Below are positions 25,381-33,546 of a stretch of 64,000 nucleotides of DNA, piece by piece (position 1 is the first letter of the stretch; every line of letters begins with the position of its first letter). Under the pieces are notes generated by a model. The model had not been told where the DNA came from and did not search any database. It worked only from the letters and a program-made list of their open reading frames with translations. The translations under genes and the position numbers were made by a program. The stretch is from Panacagrimonas sp046594215. Lineage in GTDB: Bacteria > Pseudomonadota > Gammaproteobacteria > Nevskiales > Nevskiaceae. The DNA lies in the NCBI GenBank assembly GCA_046594215.1, contig JBKJPX010000027.1, forward strand, positions 1 to 64,000, in the 5' to 3' direction.

Positions 25381-26717
25381 TCCGTCCGTTCCGCGGCGCC
25401 AATCGTCGCAGCAGGCCGCTCCCGGAAGGCGAATTCGAAGCCTCCATCGTCGACCTCGCGGAGGACGGCCGCGGCGTGGCGCGCATCGAGGGCAAGGTCT
25501 GCTTCATCCACGGCGCGCTGCCCGGCGAGAGCGTGAAGTTCCGCTACACGCGCAAGCACCGCGACGCGGACGAGGGCGAGACCACGCAGGTACTCGAGCC
25601 CTCGCCCGACCGTGTAGAGCCGCCCTGCGCGCACTTCGGTGTCTGCGGCGGCTGCTCCCTGCAGCATCTCGCGCCCGCGGCGCAGATCGCGCTCAAGCAG
25701 CAGCAACTGGTCGAGACGCTGCGCCGCGTCGGCAAGCTGGAGCCGGAGACCGTCGCGCCGCCGATCACGGGCCCGACCCTGGGCTACCGCCGCCGCGCGC
25801 GGCTCGGCGCCAAGTACGTCGACAAGCGCGGCACCGCGCTCGTGGGATTTCGCGAACGCGCCAGCCCCTTCCTCGCCGCTCTCGAGACCTGCGCAGTGCT
25901 CGACCCGCGCGTCGGCCAGAAGCTGCGCGCGATCGGCGAGTGCCTGTCGGAGCTGTCGATCCGGCGCGAGCTTCCGCAGATCGAAATCGCCTGCGCCGAC
26001 GCCGTGGCCCTGGTCCTGCGCGTGCTGCAGCCGCCCACCGATGCCGACCGCGCGCGCCTTGCGCGGCTCGCGCGCGAGCACGGGTTCGAGCTCTTCCTCC
26101 AGACCGGGGGCCCGAGCACGGTCGCGCCCATGACGCCGCCCGCCCCGCGGCTCGACTACTCGCCCGACGGCTCCGCCGACCGCCTGCAGTTCGAGCCCAC
26201 CGATTTCATCCAGATCAACGCGGCCGTGAGCCAGCAAGCCGTGCGCCAGGCGATTTCCTGGCTGCACCCGAGCCCCGGCGAATCGGTGCTCGAGCTGTTC
26301 TGCGGGCTCGGCAATTTCTCGATCCCGCTGGCGCGCACCGGCGCGCGCGTGACGGCCGTCGAGGGCGACGCAGGCCTCGTCGCACGCGCACGGGCGAACG
26401 CGCAGGCGCTGGGGCTCGCGATCGACTTCCACGCGGCCGACCTGTTCCAGCCGCGCGACGATGCGCCCTGGCGGCAGGCCCGCTTCGACGCGGTGCTGCT
26501 CGACCCGCCGCGCGCCGGGGCCGAAGCGATGATCCCCGTGATCGGCGCTCTGAAGCCGGCGCGCATCGTCTACGTCTCCTGCCACCCGGGGACCCTGGCG
26601 CGCGACGCCGGCCTGCTCGTCCACGGACACGGATACCGCCTGGCGCGTACGGGTGTGATGGACATGTTCCCCCACACCACGCACGTCGAGTCGATGGCGC
26701 TGTTCGAAGCTGCGTAA
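25377..26717 (+). CDS. rlmD: 23S rRNA m5U1939 methyltransferase
   Basis: RlmD methylates U1939 of 23S rRNA using SAM. The 446 residues carry an N-terminal TRAM domain (about 15-75) and iron-sulfur cysteines C84, C90 and C93 plus a fourth near 171. The C-terminal methyltransferase has LELFCGLGNFSIPLA, LDPPRAGAEAM and the catalytic VSCHPGTLARD. The start overlaps the exonuclease stop (ATGA). Confidence 0.95.
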   Translation: MIRPFRGANRRSRPLPEGEFEASIVDLAEDGRGVARIEGKVCFIHGALPGESVKFRYTRKHRDADEGETTQVLEPSPDRVEPPCAHFGVCGGCSLQHLAPAAQIALKQQQLVETLRRVGKLEPETVAPPITGPTLGYRRRARLGAKYVDKRGTALVGFRERASPFLAALETCAVLDPRVGQKLRAIGECLSELSIRRELPQIEIACADAVALVLRVLQPPTDADRARLARLAREHGFELFLQTGGPSTVAPMTPPAPRLDYSPDGSADRLQFEPTDFIQINAAVSQQAVRQAISWLHPSPGESVLELFCGLGNFSIPLARTGARVTAVEGDAGLVARARANAQALGLAIDFHAADLFQPRDDAPWRQARFDAVLLDPPRAGAEAMIPVIGALKPARIVYVSCHPGTLARDAGLLVHGHGYRLARTGVMDMFPHTTHVESMALFEAA

Positions 26718-26723
26718 GCCGGA

Positions 26724-26751
26724 TTGACTTGCGCCCGCCTTGGCTTAGCCT
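26724..26751 (+). promoter_or_regulatory. Candidate promoter of the CYTH/nagZ block
   Basis: TTGACT (26724-26729) and TAGCCT (26746-26751) are 16 bp apart in the 80-bp gap after rlmD. The -35 is good, the -10 mediocre. It would start the transcript of the CYTH, transpeptidase, nagZ, hpt and phosphorylase genes. Confidence 0.35.
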
Positions 26752-26797
26752 TCCGCAACGACTCCGGGGTCTATCGCCCCTAGTAACCGGTAATCCC

Positions 26798-27274
26798 ATG
26801 GCTGTGGAAATCGAACGAAAATTCCTGCTCGTCGACGAGACCTGGCGCTGGGAAGTGTCGCGTCATCGCAAGATGGAACAGGGTTATCTCGGCGCGCCGG
26901 GCGGCCGGGCGTCCATCCGCGTGCGCCTCGAAGACAAGCGCGCGCTGATCAACATCAAGTCGGCGGTGGTCGGCGCCGTGCGCAGCGAGTACGAGTACGA
27001 GATCCCGATCGAGGAAGGTCGCGAGTTGTTCGAGAACCTCTGCATCGGGCGCGTCGAGAAGACGCGGCACTACATCGATCGCGACGGGGTGACCTGGGAG
27101 ATCGACGAGTTCCACGGCGACAATGACGGGCTTGTGGTGGCCGAGGTCGAGCTGGCCAACGTGCAGCAGGAGATCACTCGCCCTTCCTGGCTCGGCCGCG
27201 AGGTCACCGAGGAGTCGAAGTACTACAACCACAACCTGTCGCTCAAACCCTTCCGCGCGTGGCATGCACATTGA
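26798..27274 (+). CDS. CYTH-domain triphosphatase
   Basis: This 158-residue protein is a single CYTH (TTM) domain. The N-terminal signature E4-x-E6-x-K8 (VEIERKFLL) binds triphosphate and metal, and later acidic pairs (WEIDEF, VAEVEL) complete the tunnel. Bacterial stand-alone members hydrolyse inorganic tripolyphosphate. The start is the ATG at 26798, without a clear Shine-Dalgarno. The 3' end overlaps the transpeptidase gene by 11 bp. Confidence 0.9.
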   Translation: MAVEIERKFLLVDETWRWEVSRHRKMEQGYLGAPGGRASIRVRLEDKRALINIKSAVVGAVRSEYEYEIPIEEGRELFENLCIGRVEKTRHYIDRDGVTWEIDEFHGDNDGLVVAEVELANVQQEITRPSWLGREVTEESKYYNHNLSLKPFRAWHAH

Positions 27275-27740
27275 AATCGATATCGGGCGCCAGCAGCTGA
27301 AGCTCTGGAGCGAGGGCCGGGTGCTGCGCGAATGCCTGGTCTCGACGGGCGCCAACGGGATCGGCGAGATCAACGGGTCGGGCTGCACGCCGCGCGGCCG
27401 CCACGTGATCCGCGCCAAGTTCGGCGACGGTGCCGCCGCCGGGACGCTCTTCACGCGACGACGTCCGACCGGCGAGATCTGGTCCCCCGAACTGCACGCG
27501 AAGTTCCCGGGGCGCGACTGGATCCTCACGCGTATCCTCTGGCTTTCGGGAACCGAACACGGCCGCAACCGGCTCGGCTGCGTCGACACCTTCCGCCGCT
27601 ACATCTACCTGCACGGCACACCGCCGACCACGCGCCTCGGGATGCCCGGGTCGAAAGGCTGCATCCGGGTGGCCAACACCGATATCGTCGAGTTGTACGA
27701 CTGCCTGCCCGTGGGCACCGAAGTCGATCTGCACGAGTAG
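27264..27740 (+). CDS. L,D-transpeptidase (YkuD domain)
   Basis: The family cross-links peptidoglycan or attaches lipoproteins. This 158-residue protein has the catalytic H117-GTP...GSKGC133IRVAN motif complete. It has no signal peptide or membrane helix: the chain begins MHIEIDIGRQQLKLW. A periplasmic role therefore needs a different export route or a missed start. It lies between CYTH and nagZ, and nagZ supports a link to cell-wall metabolism. The start overlaps the CYTH gene by 11 bp. Confidence 0.87.
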   Translation: MHIEIDIGRQQLKLWSEGRVLRECLVSTGANGIGEINGSGCTPRGRHVIRAKFGDGAAAGTLFTRRRPTGEIWSPELHAKFPGRDWILTRILWLSGTEHGRNRLGCVDTFRRYIYLHGTPPTTRLGMPGSKGCIRVANTDIVELYDCLPVGTEVDLHE

Positions 27741-27777
27741 CTCTCACCCGAGCGCGCAACCAAGGAAACCGGAGTTC

Positions 27778-28761
27778 ATGGCAGGTAAGGCAGCGCGCGG
27801 GCCGATCGGTCCGCTGATGCTCGACGTGGGCGGTCTGGAACTCACGGCCGAGGATCGCGAGGTGCTGGCACACCCGCTGGTCGGCGGCGTGATCCTCTTC
27901 ACCCGCAACTACCGCGACGCCGACCAGTTGCGCGCACTGTGCGCCGGCATCCTGGACATCAAGCGCGATCCCCGCCTGCTGCTGGCAGTGGACCACGAGG
28001 GCGGCCGCGTGCAGCGCTTCCGCATGGGCTTCTCGCGCATCCCGGCGATGCGCTCGCTCGGCAAGCTGTACGAGGAGAGCGCCAAGGCCGCCATCGACGA
28101 GGCGCAGGCGCACGGCTACACCATCGGCTCGGAACTCGGCTCCTACGGCATCGACCTGTGTTTCGCGCCAGTGCTCGACCGCGACATCGGCGTGTCCGGC
28201 GTGATCGGCGATCGCGCGTTCGCCACCAGGATCGACGTCATCGTGGAACTGGCGCGCGCGTTCCGCGCGGGCCTGAACCGCGCGGGCATGGCCGCAACCG
28301 GCAAGCACTTTCCCGGTCACGGTGCGGTGGCGGCGGACTCTCACCTGGAGCTGCCGGTCGATCGGCGCTCGCTGCCCGAGATCGAGCGCACGGAGCTCGC
28401 GCCCTTCCGACCATTGATAGACGACGGCATCGAGTCGCTGATGATGGCGCACGTGCGCTACACCGCGGTCGATCAGATCCCGGCCTCGCTGTCCCGCAGG
28501 TGGATCGCCGGTACGCTGCGCCGCAAATTGAAGTTCCGCGGCGCGGTGTTCTGCGACGACGTGATCATGAACGGCGCGGCCGTGGTCGGCACCGTGGCCG
28601 AACGAGCGCGCCTCGCGCTGTCATCGGGCTGCGACATGCTGCCGGTATGCAACGACCGCACGGCGTCGATCAGGCTGCTGGACGAGCTGCGCGACGTCGC
28701 CCGCAGCCCAGCGCGCAGCCGGCGCCTTGCCACCCTGTTCCGCACAGAAGGTCCCAGATGA
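27778..28761 (+). CDS. nagZ: Beta-N-acetylglucosaminidase
   Basis: This cytoplasmic glycoside hydrolase family 3 enzyme removes GlcNAc from anhydromuropeptides during wall recycling. The 327 residues include GVILFTRNYRD, KHFPGHGAVAADSH (His of the mobile loop) and the nucleophile Asp in FCDDVIMNGA. The ATG at 27778 has GGAG 5 bp upstream. It overlaps hpt by 4 bp (ATGA). Confidence 0.95.
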   Translation: MAGKAARGPIGPLMLDVGGLELTAEDREVLAHPLVGGVILFTRNYRDADQLRALCAGILDIKRDPRLLLAVDHEGGRVQRFRMGFSRIPAMRSLGKLYEESAKAAIDEAQAHGYTIGSELGSYGIDLCFAPVLDRDIGVSGVIGDRAFATRIDVIVELARAFRAGLNRAGMAATGKHFPGHGAVAADSHLELPVDRRSLPEIERTELAPFRPLIDDGIESLMMAHVRYTAVDQIPASLSRRWIAGTLRRKLKFRGAVFCDDVIMNGAAVVGTVAERARLALSSGCDMLPVCNDRTASIRLLDELRDVARSPARSRRLATLFRTEGPR

Positions 28762-29312
28762 ACCGGCTCGAGGATGCTCTCCAGACGCGCGCCCAGGCTG
28801 ACTGCCTGCACGACGCCGCGACCGTGCAGCGCGCATTCGACACGCTCGCCGCACGCATCGCGAAGGATTACGCGGACAGCAACCCACTCGTGCTATGCGT
28901 CATGAACGGCGGGCTGTACCCGACCTCCGAGATCACGCGACGGCTCGACCTGCCCTTCGAGCAGGACTATCTCCATGCGACCCGCTACCGCGGCGCCACC
29001 GAGGGCGGCGGCCTGGTGTGGAAGCGACAGCCGGATGCGCGGTCGATCTCCGGCCGCGAGGTGCTGGTCATCGACGACATCCTCGACGAAGGACACACCC
29101 TGGTCGCGATCCGTCGGGCGCTCGCAGAATTCCGCCCGGCCTCGCTGCGGGTGGCCGTGCTCGCCGAGAAGCGTCATGACCGTCGCGCGCCCGGCGCGCT
29201 TGCCGAGTACGTCGGCCTGGCGGTCGAAGACCGCTACGTGTTCGGTTGCGGCATGGACTACAAGGAATACTGGCGGCAGCTGACCGCCATCTACGCGGTG
29301 AGGGACTCGTGA
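28758..29312 (+). CDS. hpt: Hypoxanthine-guanine phosphoribosyltransferase
   Basis: This purine-salvage enzyme joins hypoxanthine or guanine to PRPP. The 184 residues contain the PRPP loop VLVIDDILDEGHTL and VLCVMNGGLYPTSEI. Its place before the methylthioinosine phosphorylase gene is telling. That enzyme releases hypoxanthine, which this one can reuse. The genes overlap (GTGA). Confidence 0.92.
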   Translation: MNRLEDALQTRAQADCLHDAATVQRAFDTLAARIAKDYADSNPLVLCVMNGGLYPTSEITRRLDLPFEQDYLHATRYRGATEGGGLVWKRQPDARSISGREVLVIDDILDEGHTLVAIRRALAEFRPASLRVAVLAEKRHDRRAPGALAEYVGLAVEDRYVFGCGMDYKEYWRQLTAIYAVRDS

Positions 29313-30055
29313 GGAAGATCGCGGTCATCGGCGGCACCGGCATGAACCAGTGGCCCGGGCTCGTGGTCGAGTCCAGCCAGGAGGTCCGCACGCCTTACGG
29401 CATGGCCTCCGCCCCACTCGTCGTCGGGCGCGTGAACGGCCACCCGGCCCTGTTCCTCGCGCGGCATGGGGAAGGCCACAAGATCCCGCCGCACAAGATC
29501 AACTACCGCGCCAACCTGTGGGCGCTGAGGAACGCCGGCGTCGAGCAGGTGCTCGCCATCGCCGCGGTCGGCGCGATCGCCGAGTGGTTCGCGCCGGGTG
29601 AGATCGCGTTGCCGCGCGACCTTGTCGACTACACCTCGGGGCGCGAGCACACCTATTCCGATGGCACGCCCGGCACCGAGCTGCATCACATCGAGTTCAC
29701 CTACCCGTACACCCCCTCGCTGCGCCAGGCGCTGTTCGAGGCGGCGGGTGCGGCGGACGTCGTCGTCAGCGGCGCGGGCATCATGGCGGTCACGCAGGGA
29801 CCGCGGCTGGAGACGCCGGCCGAGATCCAGCGGCTGAAGCTCGACGGCAGCGACATGGTCGGCATGACCGGCATGCCCGAGGCCGCGCTCGCCGCCGAGC
29901 TCGGGCTGGAGTACGCCTGCGTCGCCGTCTCGGTGAACTGGGCCGCCGGCATTGGCAGCGGCGGCATCCACGACGAGATCCGCGAGAGCATCGAGCGCGG
30001 CATGCTCAAGGTGCAGGGAACACTGGCGCGGTATCTAGCGACCGCGGCCGCCTAG
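29309..30055 (+). CDS. S-methyl-5'-thioinosine phosphorylase
   Basis: This 248-residue member of the trimeric MTA/purine-nucleoside phosphorylase family has GGTGMNQWPGL, ARHGEGHKIPPHKINYRAN and VTQGPRLETPAEI. The pairing with nagZ is the arrangement around the Pseudomonas MTI phosphorylase (PA3004), and DGSDMVGMTGMPEAALA fits that subgroup. MTA phosphorylase is the alternative. The GTG start overlaps the hpt stop. Confidence 0.85.
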   Translation: MRKIAVIGGTGMNQWPGLVVESSQEVRTPYGMASAPLVVGRVNGHPALFLARHGEGHKIPPHKINYRANLWALRNAGVEQVLAIAAVGAIAEWFAPGEIALPRDLVDYTSGREHTYSDGTPGTELHHIEFTYPYTPSLRQALFEAAGAADVVVSGAGIMAVTQGPRLETPAEIQRLKLDGSDMVGMTGMPEAALAAELGLEYACVAVSVNWAAGIGSGGIHDEIRESIERGMLKVQGTLARYLATAAA

Positions 30056-30211
30056 AGACGGGTAACGCTCCCGCTCGGCCCGAGTAACGGCGTCGGGCAG
30101 CCGCGTCAGGTATCGCGGGACCCGCGTCAGCTCGAACGATGCGTCGGTGGGCCTCGCAGGGCGTATCGTCCGTCCACGCGCGACGAACGGAATGCGCGAC
30201 AGCTTCTTCAC
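30035..30211 (-). CDS. Possible small basic protein
   Basis: This is a 58-residue frame opposite the 3' end of the phosphorylase gene and the following gap. The GTG has GGGAGG 9 bp upstream, and the sequence (VKKLSRIPFVARGRTIRPAR...) is Arg-rich. No family is recognised. It could be chance in GC-rich DNA. Confidence 0.25.
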   Translation of the reverse strand: MKKLSRIPFVARGRTIRPARPTDASFELTRVPRYLTRLPDAVTRAERERYPSLGGRGR

Positions 30212-30277
30212 GTGCGGCCGCCTCCCGCGATTCCCCATACCCAGGCGACTTCGTCGAGCGACCTAACCGGACGCGCG

Positions 30278-31159
30278 CTAGCGCTTGTTGAGTGGGTACA
30301 GCGAGTTCTTGCCGCGGTAGTCGAACACGATGCCGTCCGGCGTGATCGCGGAAACCGTCGGGCCCTCCGGCAGCGTCGAACCTTCGACCTGCTTCTTGCC
30401 GTTGACCAGCGCCCAGCGTCGCGCCGGGTCAGCGTCGTAGACGTGCACGTCGATGCGCAGTTCCGGGAAAGAGGCGCGGTAGTCGGAGGGCATATCGCGC
30501 AGCAGCAGGACCGCACCGCTGTCGGCGGACGGCGGCTCCGCTGCCGTCGGCTCGCCAGGTGACGCGAGGACCGGTGCCGCCGGGACGGCCAGGGCAGCCG
30601 GGGCAGCCGGGGCAGCCGCAGTAACAGCGGCCGGAGTGCCGGTCTTCCCCACGGGCACCTGGACTGCGGGCGCATCGTCCTCGCCCTGATCGGCCGCCTC
30701 GTCGGGAACTCCACCTGCGACCGGTTGGCCAGACTCATCGAGCAGATCGTCGATCGATTCGGCCTCCACCCCTTCTTCCACCGCCGACTCGTCCGTGCCG
30801 GGTGCCGGCGCTTCGCTGTCGTTGTCCGATTCCGCCACATTCAGTTCGTGCTGCGAAACACGTCCTGCAGGCGATGACTCGACCGTGGCGGCAGGCATCG
30901 CCAGCCCAACCTGGGACGCGCCGCCCGCCGGCTCCATGAGCGGCCCGCCGGTAGCCGCGACCTGTGCCGGGCGACGCGGCCACAAAAGCACCGTCAGCAA
31001 CAGCAGCCCCAGCACGAGGCCCATCAACGCGAATTCGCGTGTCGAAGGCTTGCGCGACGCAGGACGTGCGACCGGCGCGGTGACGTCGCCCAGCGAGGGC
31101 GTGCGTCCGAGGTTGCGGTCCTTCTCCGCCTTGCGTAGGGCGTCGAGGATGTAACTCAT
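30278..31159 (-). CDS. gspB: General secretion pathway protein B
   Basis: This 293-residue bitopic membrane protein has the N-terminal MSYILDALRKAEKDRN signature, one helix (about 42-61), a long Ala/Pro/acidic linker (about 62-220) and a C-terminal T2SSB domain (about 225-290, LRIDVHVYDADPARRWALVNGKK). GspB works with the ExeA ATPase encoded just upstream to place the type II secretin in the peptidoglycan. Other gsp genes are not in the window. Confidence 0.88.
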   Translation of the reverse strand: MSYILDALRKAEKDRNLGRTPSLGDVTAPVARPASRKPSTREFALMGLVLGLLLLTVLLWPRRPAQVAATGGPLMEPAGGASQVGLAMPAATVESSPAGRVSQHELNVAESDNDSEAPAPGTDESAVEEGVEAESIDDLLDESGQPVAGGVPDEAADQGEDDAPAVQVPVGKTGTPAAVTAAAPAAPAALAVPAAPVLASPGEPTAAEPPSADSGAVLLLRDMPSDYRASFPELRIDVHVYDADPARRWALVNGKKQVEGSTLPEGPTVSAITPDGIVFDYRGKNSLYPLNKR

Positions 31160-31188
31160 GCGGCCACTCCGCGAACGGTCATAGCGCT

Positions 31189-32994
31189 TCAGGGCTCGAA
31201 GTGCAGCGTCGGCGTGCTCGGCGCCGGGTCCGACAGGGCGATGCGCGTGCGGATGCCGACGACGCCGTCGGCGAACAGATCCCGCGCTTCCTGGAACAGC
31301 CGCACCTCTTCCTTGAGGCCGTCATCGTAGCGATCCGAGCGCACGGCCGGCTTTCCCATCATCTGCGCGAGGCGCTGCCGCAACCAGGCGATGCTCGGGC
31401 CACGCTGGCCCGGCGCGAGCTGCACGTCCTTGGTTTCGCGGCGCCACAGCACGAAGATCTCGCCGCTCCAGGCGCGACTCAGGTCCTCGATCGCCACCTC
31501 GACTCCGCCCTTGGCGGTCTCGATGCGCGCGCGCGTGTCGGTCAGCTGCGTGACCAGAGCGTACTTTGCGCCGCCCTTGTCGTCGGTGAGCGTCAGGATC
31601 GCCGGACGATCCATCTGCCGCAGATCTTTTAGGCCGCCGTTGGTGCGATAGCACTCGATGCCCTGTTTGCGCAGCGTGCGGCACACGTTGCCGCCCGGGA
31701 TCACGCGCACGCCCGCGTCCCACAGGCGGATCAACTGGCTGGTGACCTGCGGCAGGCCCTGCGACGACGCGAAGACCTTGGCCATCGCCGCCGCATCGGG
31801 CGGCTTCACCGCAGCCGGCGGCGCGACGGCGACGGGCGAGGCCGCCCGTGACGCACGCGCGGTCGTGGCCGCCGTCGACGGAGCTGCCGATGCAGAGGCT
31901 GCAGGCGTGGCCATTGCCGCGGGCGGCGCAGCGCCCGGCCTGCGCTGCTCCGTCGGGATGGCGGACGGCGCGGACGTTGGCGCCGTCGCCATCACCGGCA
32001 CCGACGACCCCTGCATGCCGCGCAGGACGGTCTGGTAGATCAGCGCGCCGCCGATCATGAGCGCCAGTGCGATCAGACCGCCCTCGAACCAGGTCAATGA
32101 CAGCAGCGGCAGGCCGCCGCTGCTGCGGCGATCGAGCCGGCTCCAGCCGCCGGAACGCCGATCCGCACCCACGCCTTCGCGGTCCTTGCCCAGCACCTCG
32201 AGCGCGGCACCCCGCACGAGCTCGGCACTCACGCGGTGCAGGTGGCTGCCGTAGGCGCCCAGCAAGGCACGATCGCACAGCACGTTGATCAGGCGCGGTA
32301 CGCCACGCGTGCGGCGATGAACCTCGGCGATGGCCTCGGGTGAAAACAGTTCCTCCTGGGTGCCCGCGACGCCGAGGCGATGACGCACGTACTCCGCGGT
32401 TTCATCCTCTTCGAGGGGGGTCAGGTGATAGCGCGCGGTGATGCGGCTCGCGAGCTGACGCAGTTCCTGGCTCGCGAGCACATCGCTCAGTTCGGGCTGG
32501 CCGACGAGCATGATGCGCAGCAGCTTTTCCTTGTGCGTCTCGAGATTGGTCAGCAGGCGCACCTGCTCGAGCACGCCGGGCGCGAGGTTCTGCGCCTCGT
32601 CGATGATCAGCACCGTGCGCCTGCCCTGCGCGTGGTTCTTGAGCAGATGCAGGTTCAGCGCATCGATCAGATCCTTGAGCGTGGCCGTCTGCGCGCGATC
32701 GTAGATGACGCGCAACTCGTCGCAGATCGACTGCACGAACTCGCGCTCGCTCTGGCGCGGGTTGTGGACCATCGCCACCTCGACGCCGTCCAGCTTCTGC
32801 TCGAGCAGCGTGCGCACCACCGTCGTCTTGCCGGTCCCCACCTCGCCCGTGAGCTGCACGAATCCGCCGTACTGGCCGGTGCCGTACAGCAGGTGTCCCA
32901 GCGCCTCCTGGTGGCGCGGCGACATGTACAGGTAGGCCGGGTCGGGAGTGATCGAGAACGGCATCTCCCTAAGGTTGAAGAACTGCGTGTACAC
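31189..32994 (-). CDS. ExeA/GspA-type AAA ATPase
   Basis: This 601-residue protein has an N-terminal AAA domain (about 1-270: Walker A TGEVGTGKTT, Walker B VLIIDEAQNL) and one helix (about 303-325). An Ala/Pro linker follows, then a C39-like region (about 400-510) and a C-terminal peptidoglycan-binding domain (about 525-590). It is the partner of GspB for assembling the type II secretin across the cell wall. The ATG at 32994 begins MYTQFFNLREMPFSITPDP, the family N-terminus. Confidence 0.92.
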   Translation of the reverse strand: MYTQFFNLREMPFSITPDPAYLYMSPRHQEALGHLLYGTGQYGGFVQLTGEVGTGKTTVVRTLLEQKLDGVEVAMVHNPRQSEREFVQSICDELRVIYDRAQTATLKDLIDALNLHLLKNHAQGRRTVLIIDEAQNLAPGVLEQVRLLTNLETHKEKLLRIMLVGQPELSDVLASQELRQLASRITARYHLTPLEEDETAEYVRHRLGVAGTQEELFSPEAIAEVHRRTRGVPRLINVLCDRALLGAYGSHLHRVSAELVRGAALEVLGKDREGVGADRRSGGWSRLDRRSSGGLPLLSLTWFEGGLIALALMIGGALIYQTVLRGMQGSSVPVMATAPTSAPSAIPTEQRRPGAAPPAAMATPAASASAAPSTAATTARASRAASPVAVAPPAAVKPPDAAAMAKVFASSQGLPQVTSQLIRLWDAGVRVIPGGNVCRTLRKQGIECYRTNGGLKDLRQMDRPAILTLTDDKGGAKYALVTQLTDTRARIETAKGGVEVAIEDLSRAWSGEIFVLWRRETKDVQLAPGQRGPSIAWLRQRLAQMMGKPAVRSDRYDDGLKEEVRLFQEARDLFADGVVGIRTRIALSDPAPSTPTLHFEP

Positions 32995-33042
32995 GACTGT
33001 TTCGTCGGTCTTTGAACGGGGCTTCGGAGTATAAGCCGCAGG

Positions 33043-33546
33043 TCAGCCCGCCGCGCCCGGCCGGCGCATGTCGACGTGCAGGATGCCGTCCTCGTCGTAT
33101 GGCTCGCGCAGGGGGTCGAAGCCCAGGCTCGCGTAGAAATCCTGCAGGTGCTGCTGCGCCGAGAGCTCGATCGGTTGTCCGGGATACTGGCGCTCGCACT
33201 GCGCGATGCCTTCGAGCATCAGCCTTCGTCCCAGACCGGTGCCGCGAACCGATGCCGCGCTGACCAGCCGCCCCAGCGCCGGGCAATCCGGGGCCGGGGC
33301 CGGGGCCGGGGCCGGGGCCGGACTGTACGGGCGCTTCAGTCCCGGCGGCACCAGCCGCAGGCAGCCCACGACTTCGTCATCCCTGTGCGTCGCCAGAAGG
33401 TGCGAACACCGTGGGTCGAGACCGTCCATCTCGTGGAACACGCAGGCCTGCTCCACGACGAACACGGCGCTGCGCAGGCGCATCAGTTCGTACAGCAGGT
33501 CCGGGTTGAACTGCGTCCAGTCGAACCAGCGAAGGCCCACGCTCAT
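33043..33546 (-). CDS. GNAT-family acetyltransferase (ElaA-like)
   Basis: This 167-residue acetyltransferase has the acetyl-CoA loop VSAASVRGTGLGRRLM and the ElaA-like N-terminus RLRSAVFVVEQACVF...DGLD. Its substrate is unknown. About residues 76-86 are a PAPAPAPAPAP run encoded by a CCGGGG-type hexamer repeated about five times (33291-33322), inserted between beta strands of the fold. The ATG overlaps the astB stop. Confidence 0.85.
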   Translation of the reverse strand: MSVGLRWFDWTQFNPDLLYELMRLRSAVFVVEQACVFHEMDGLDPRCSHLLATHRDDEVVGCLRLVPPGLKRPYSPAPAPAPAPAPDCPALGRLVSAASVRGTGLGRRLMLEGIAQCERQYPGQPIELSAQQHLQDFYASLGFDPLREPYDEDGILHVDMRRPGAAG

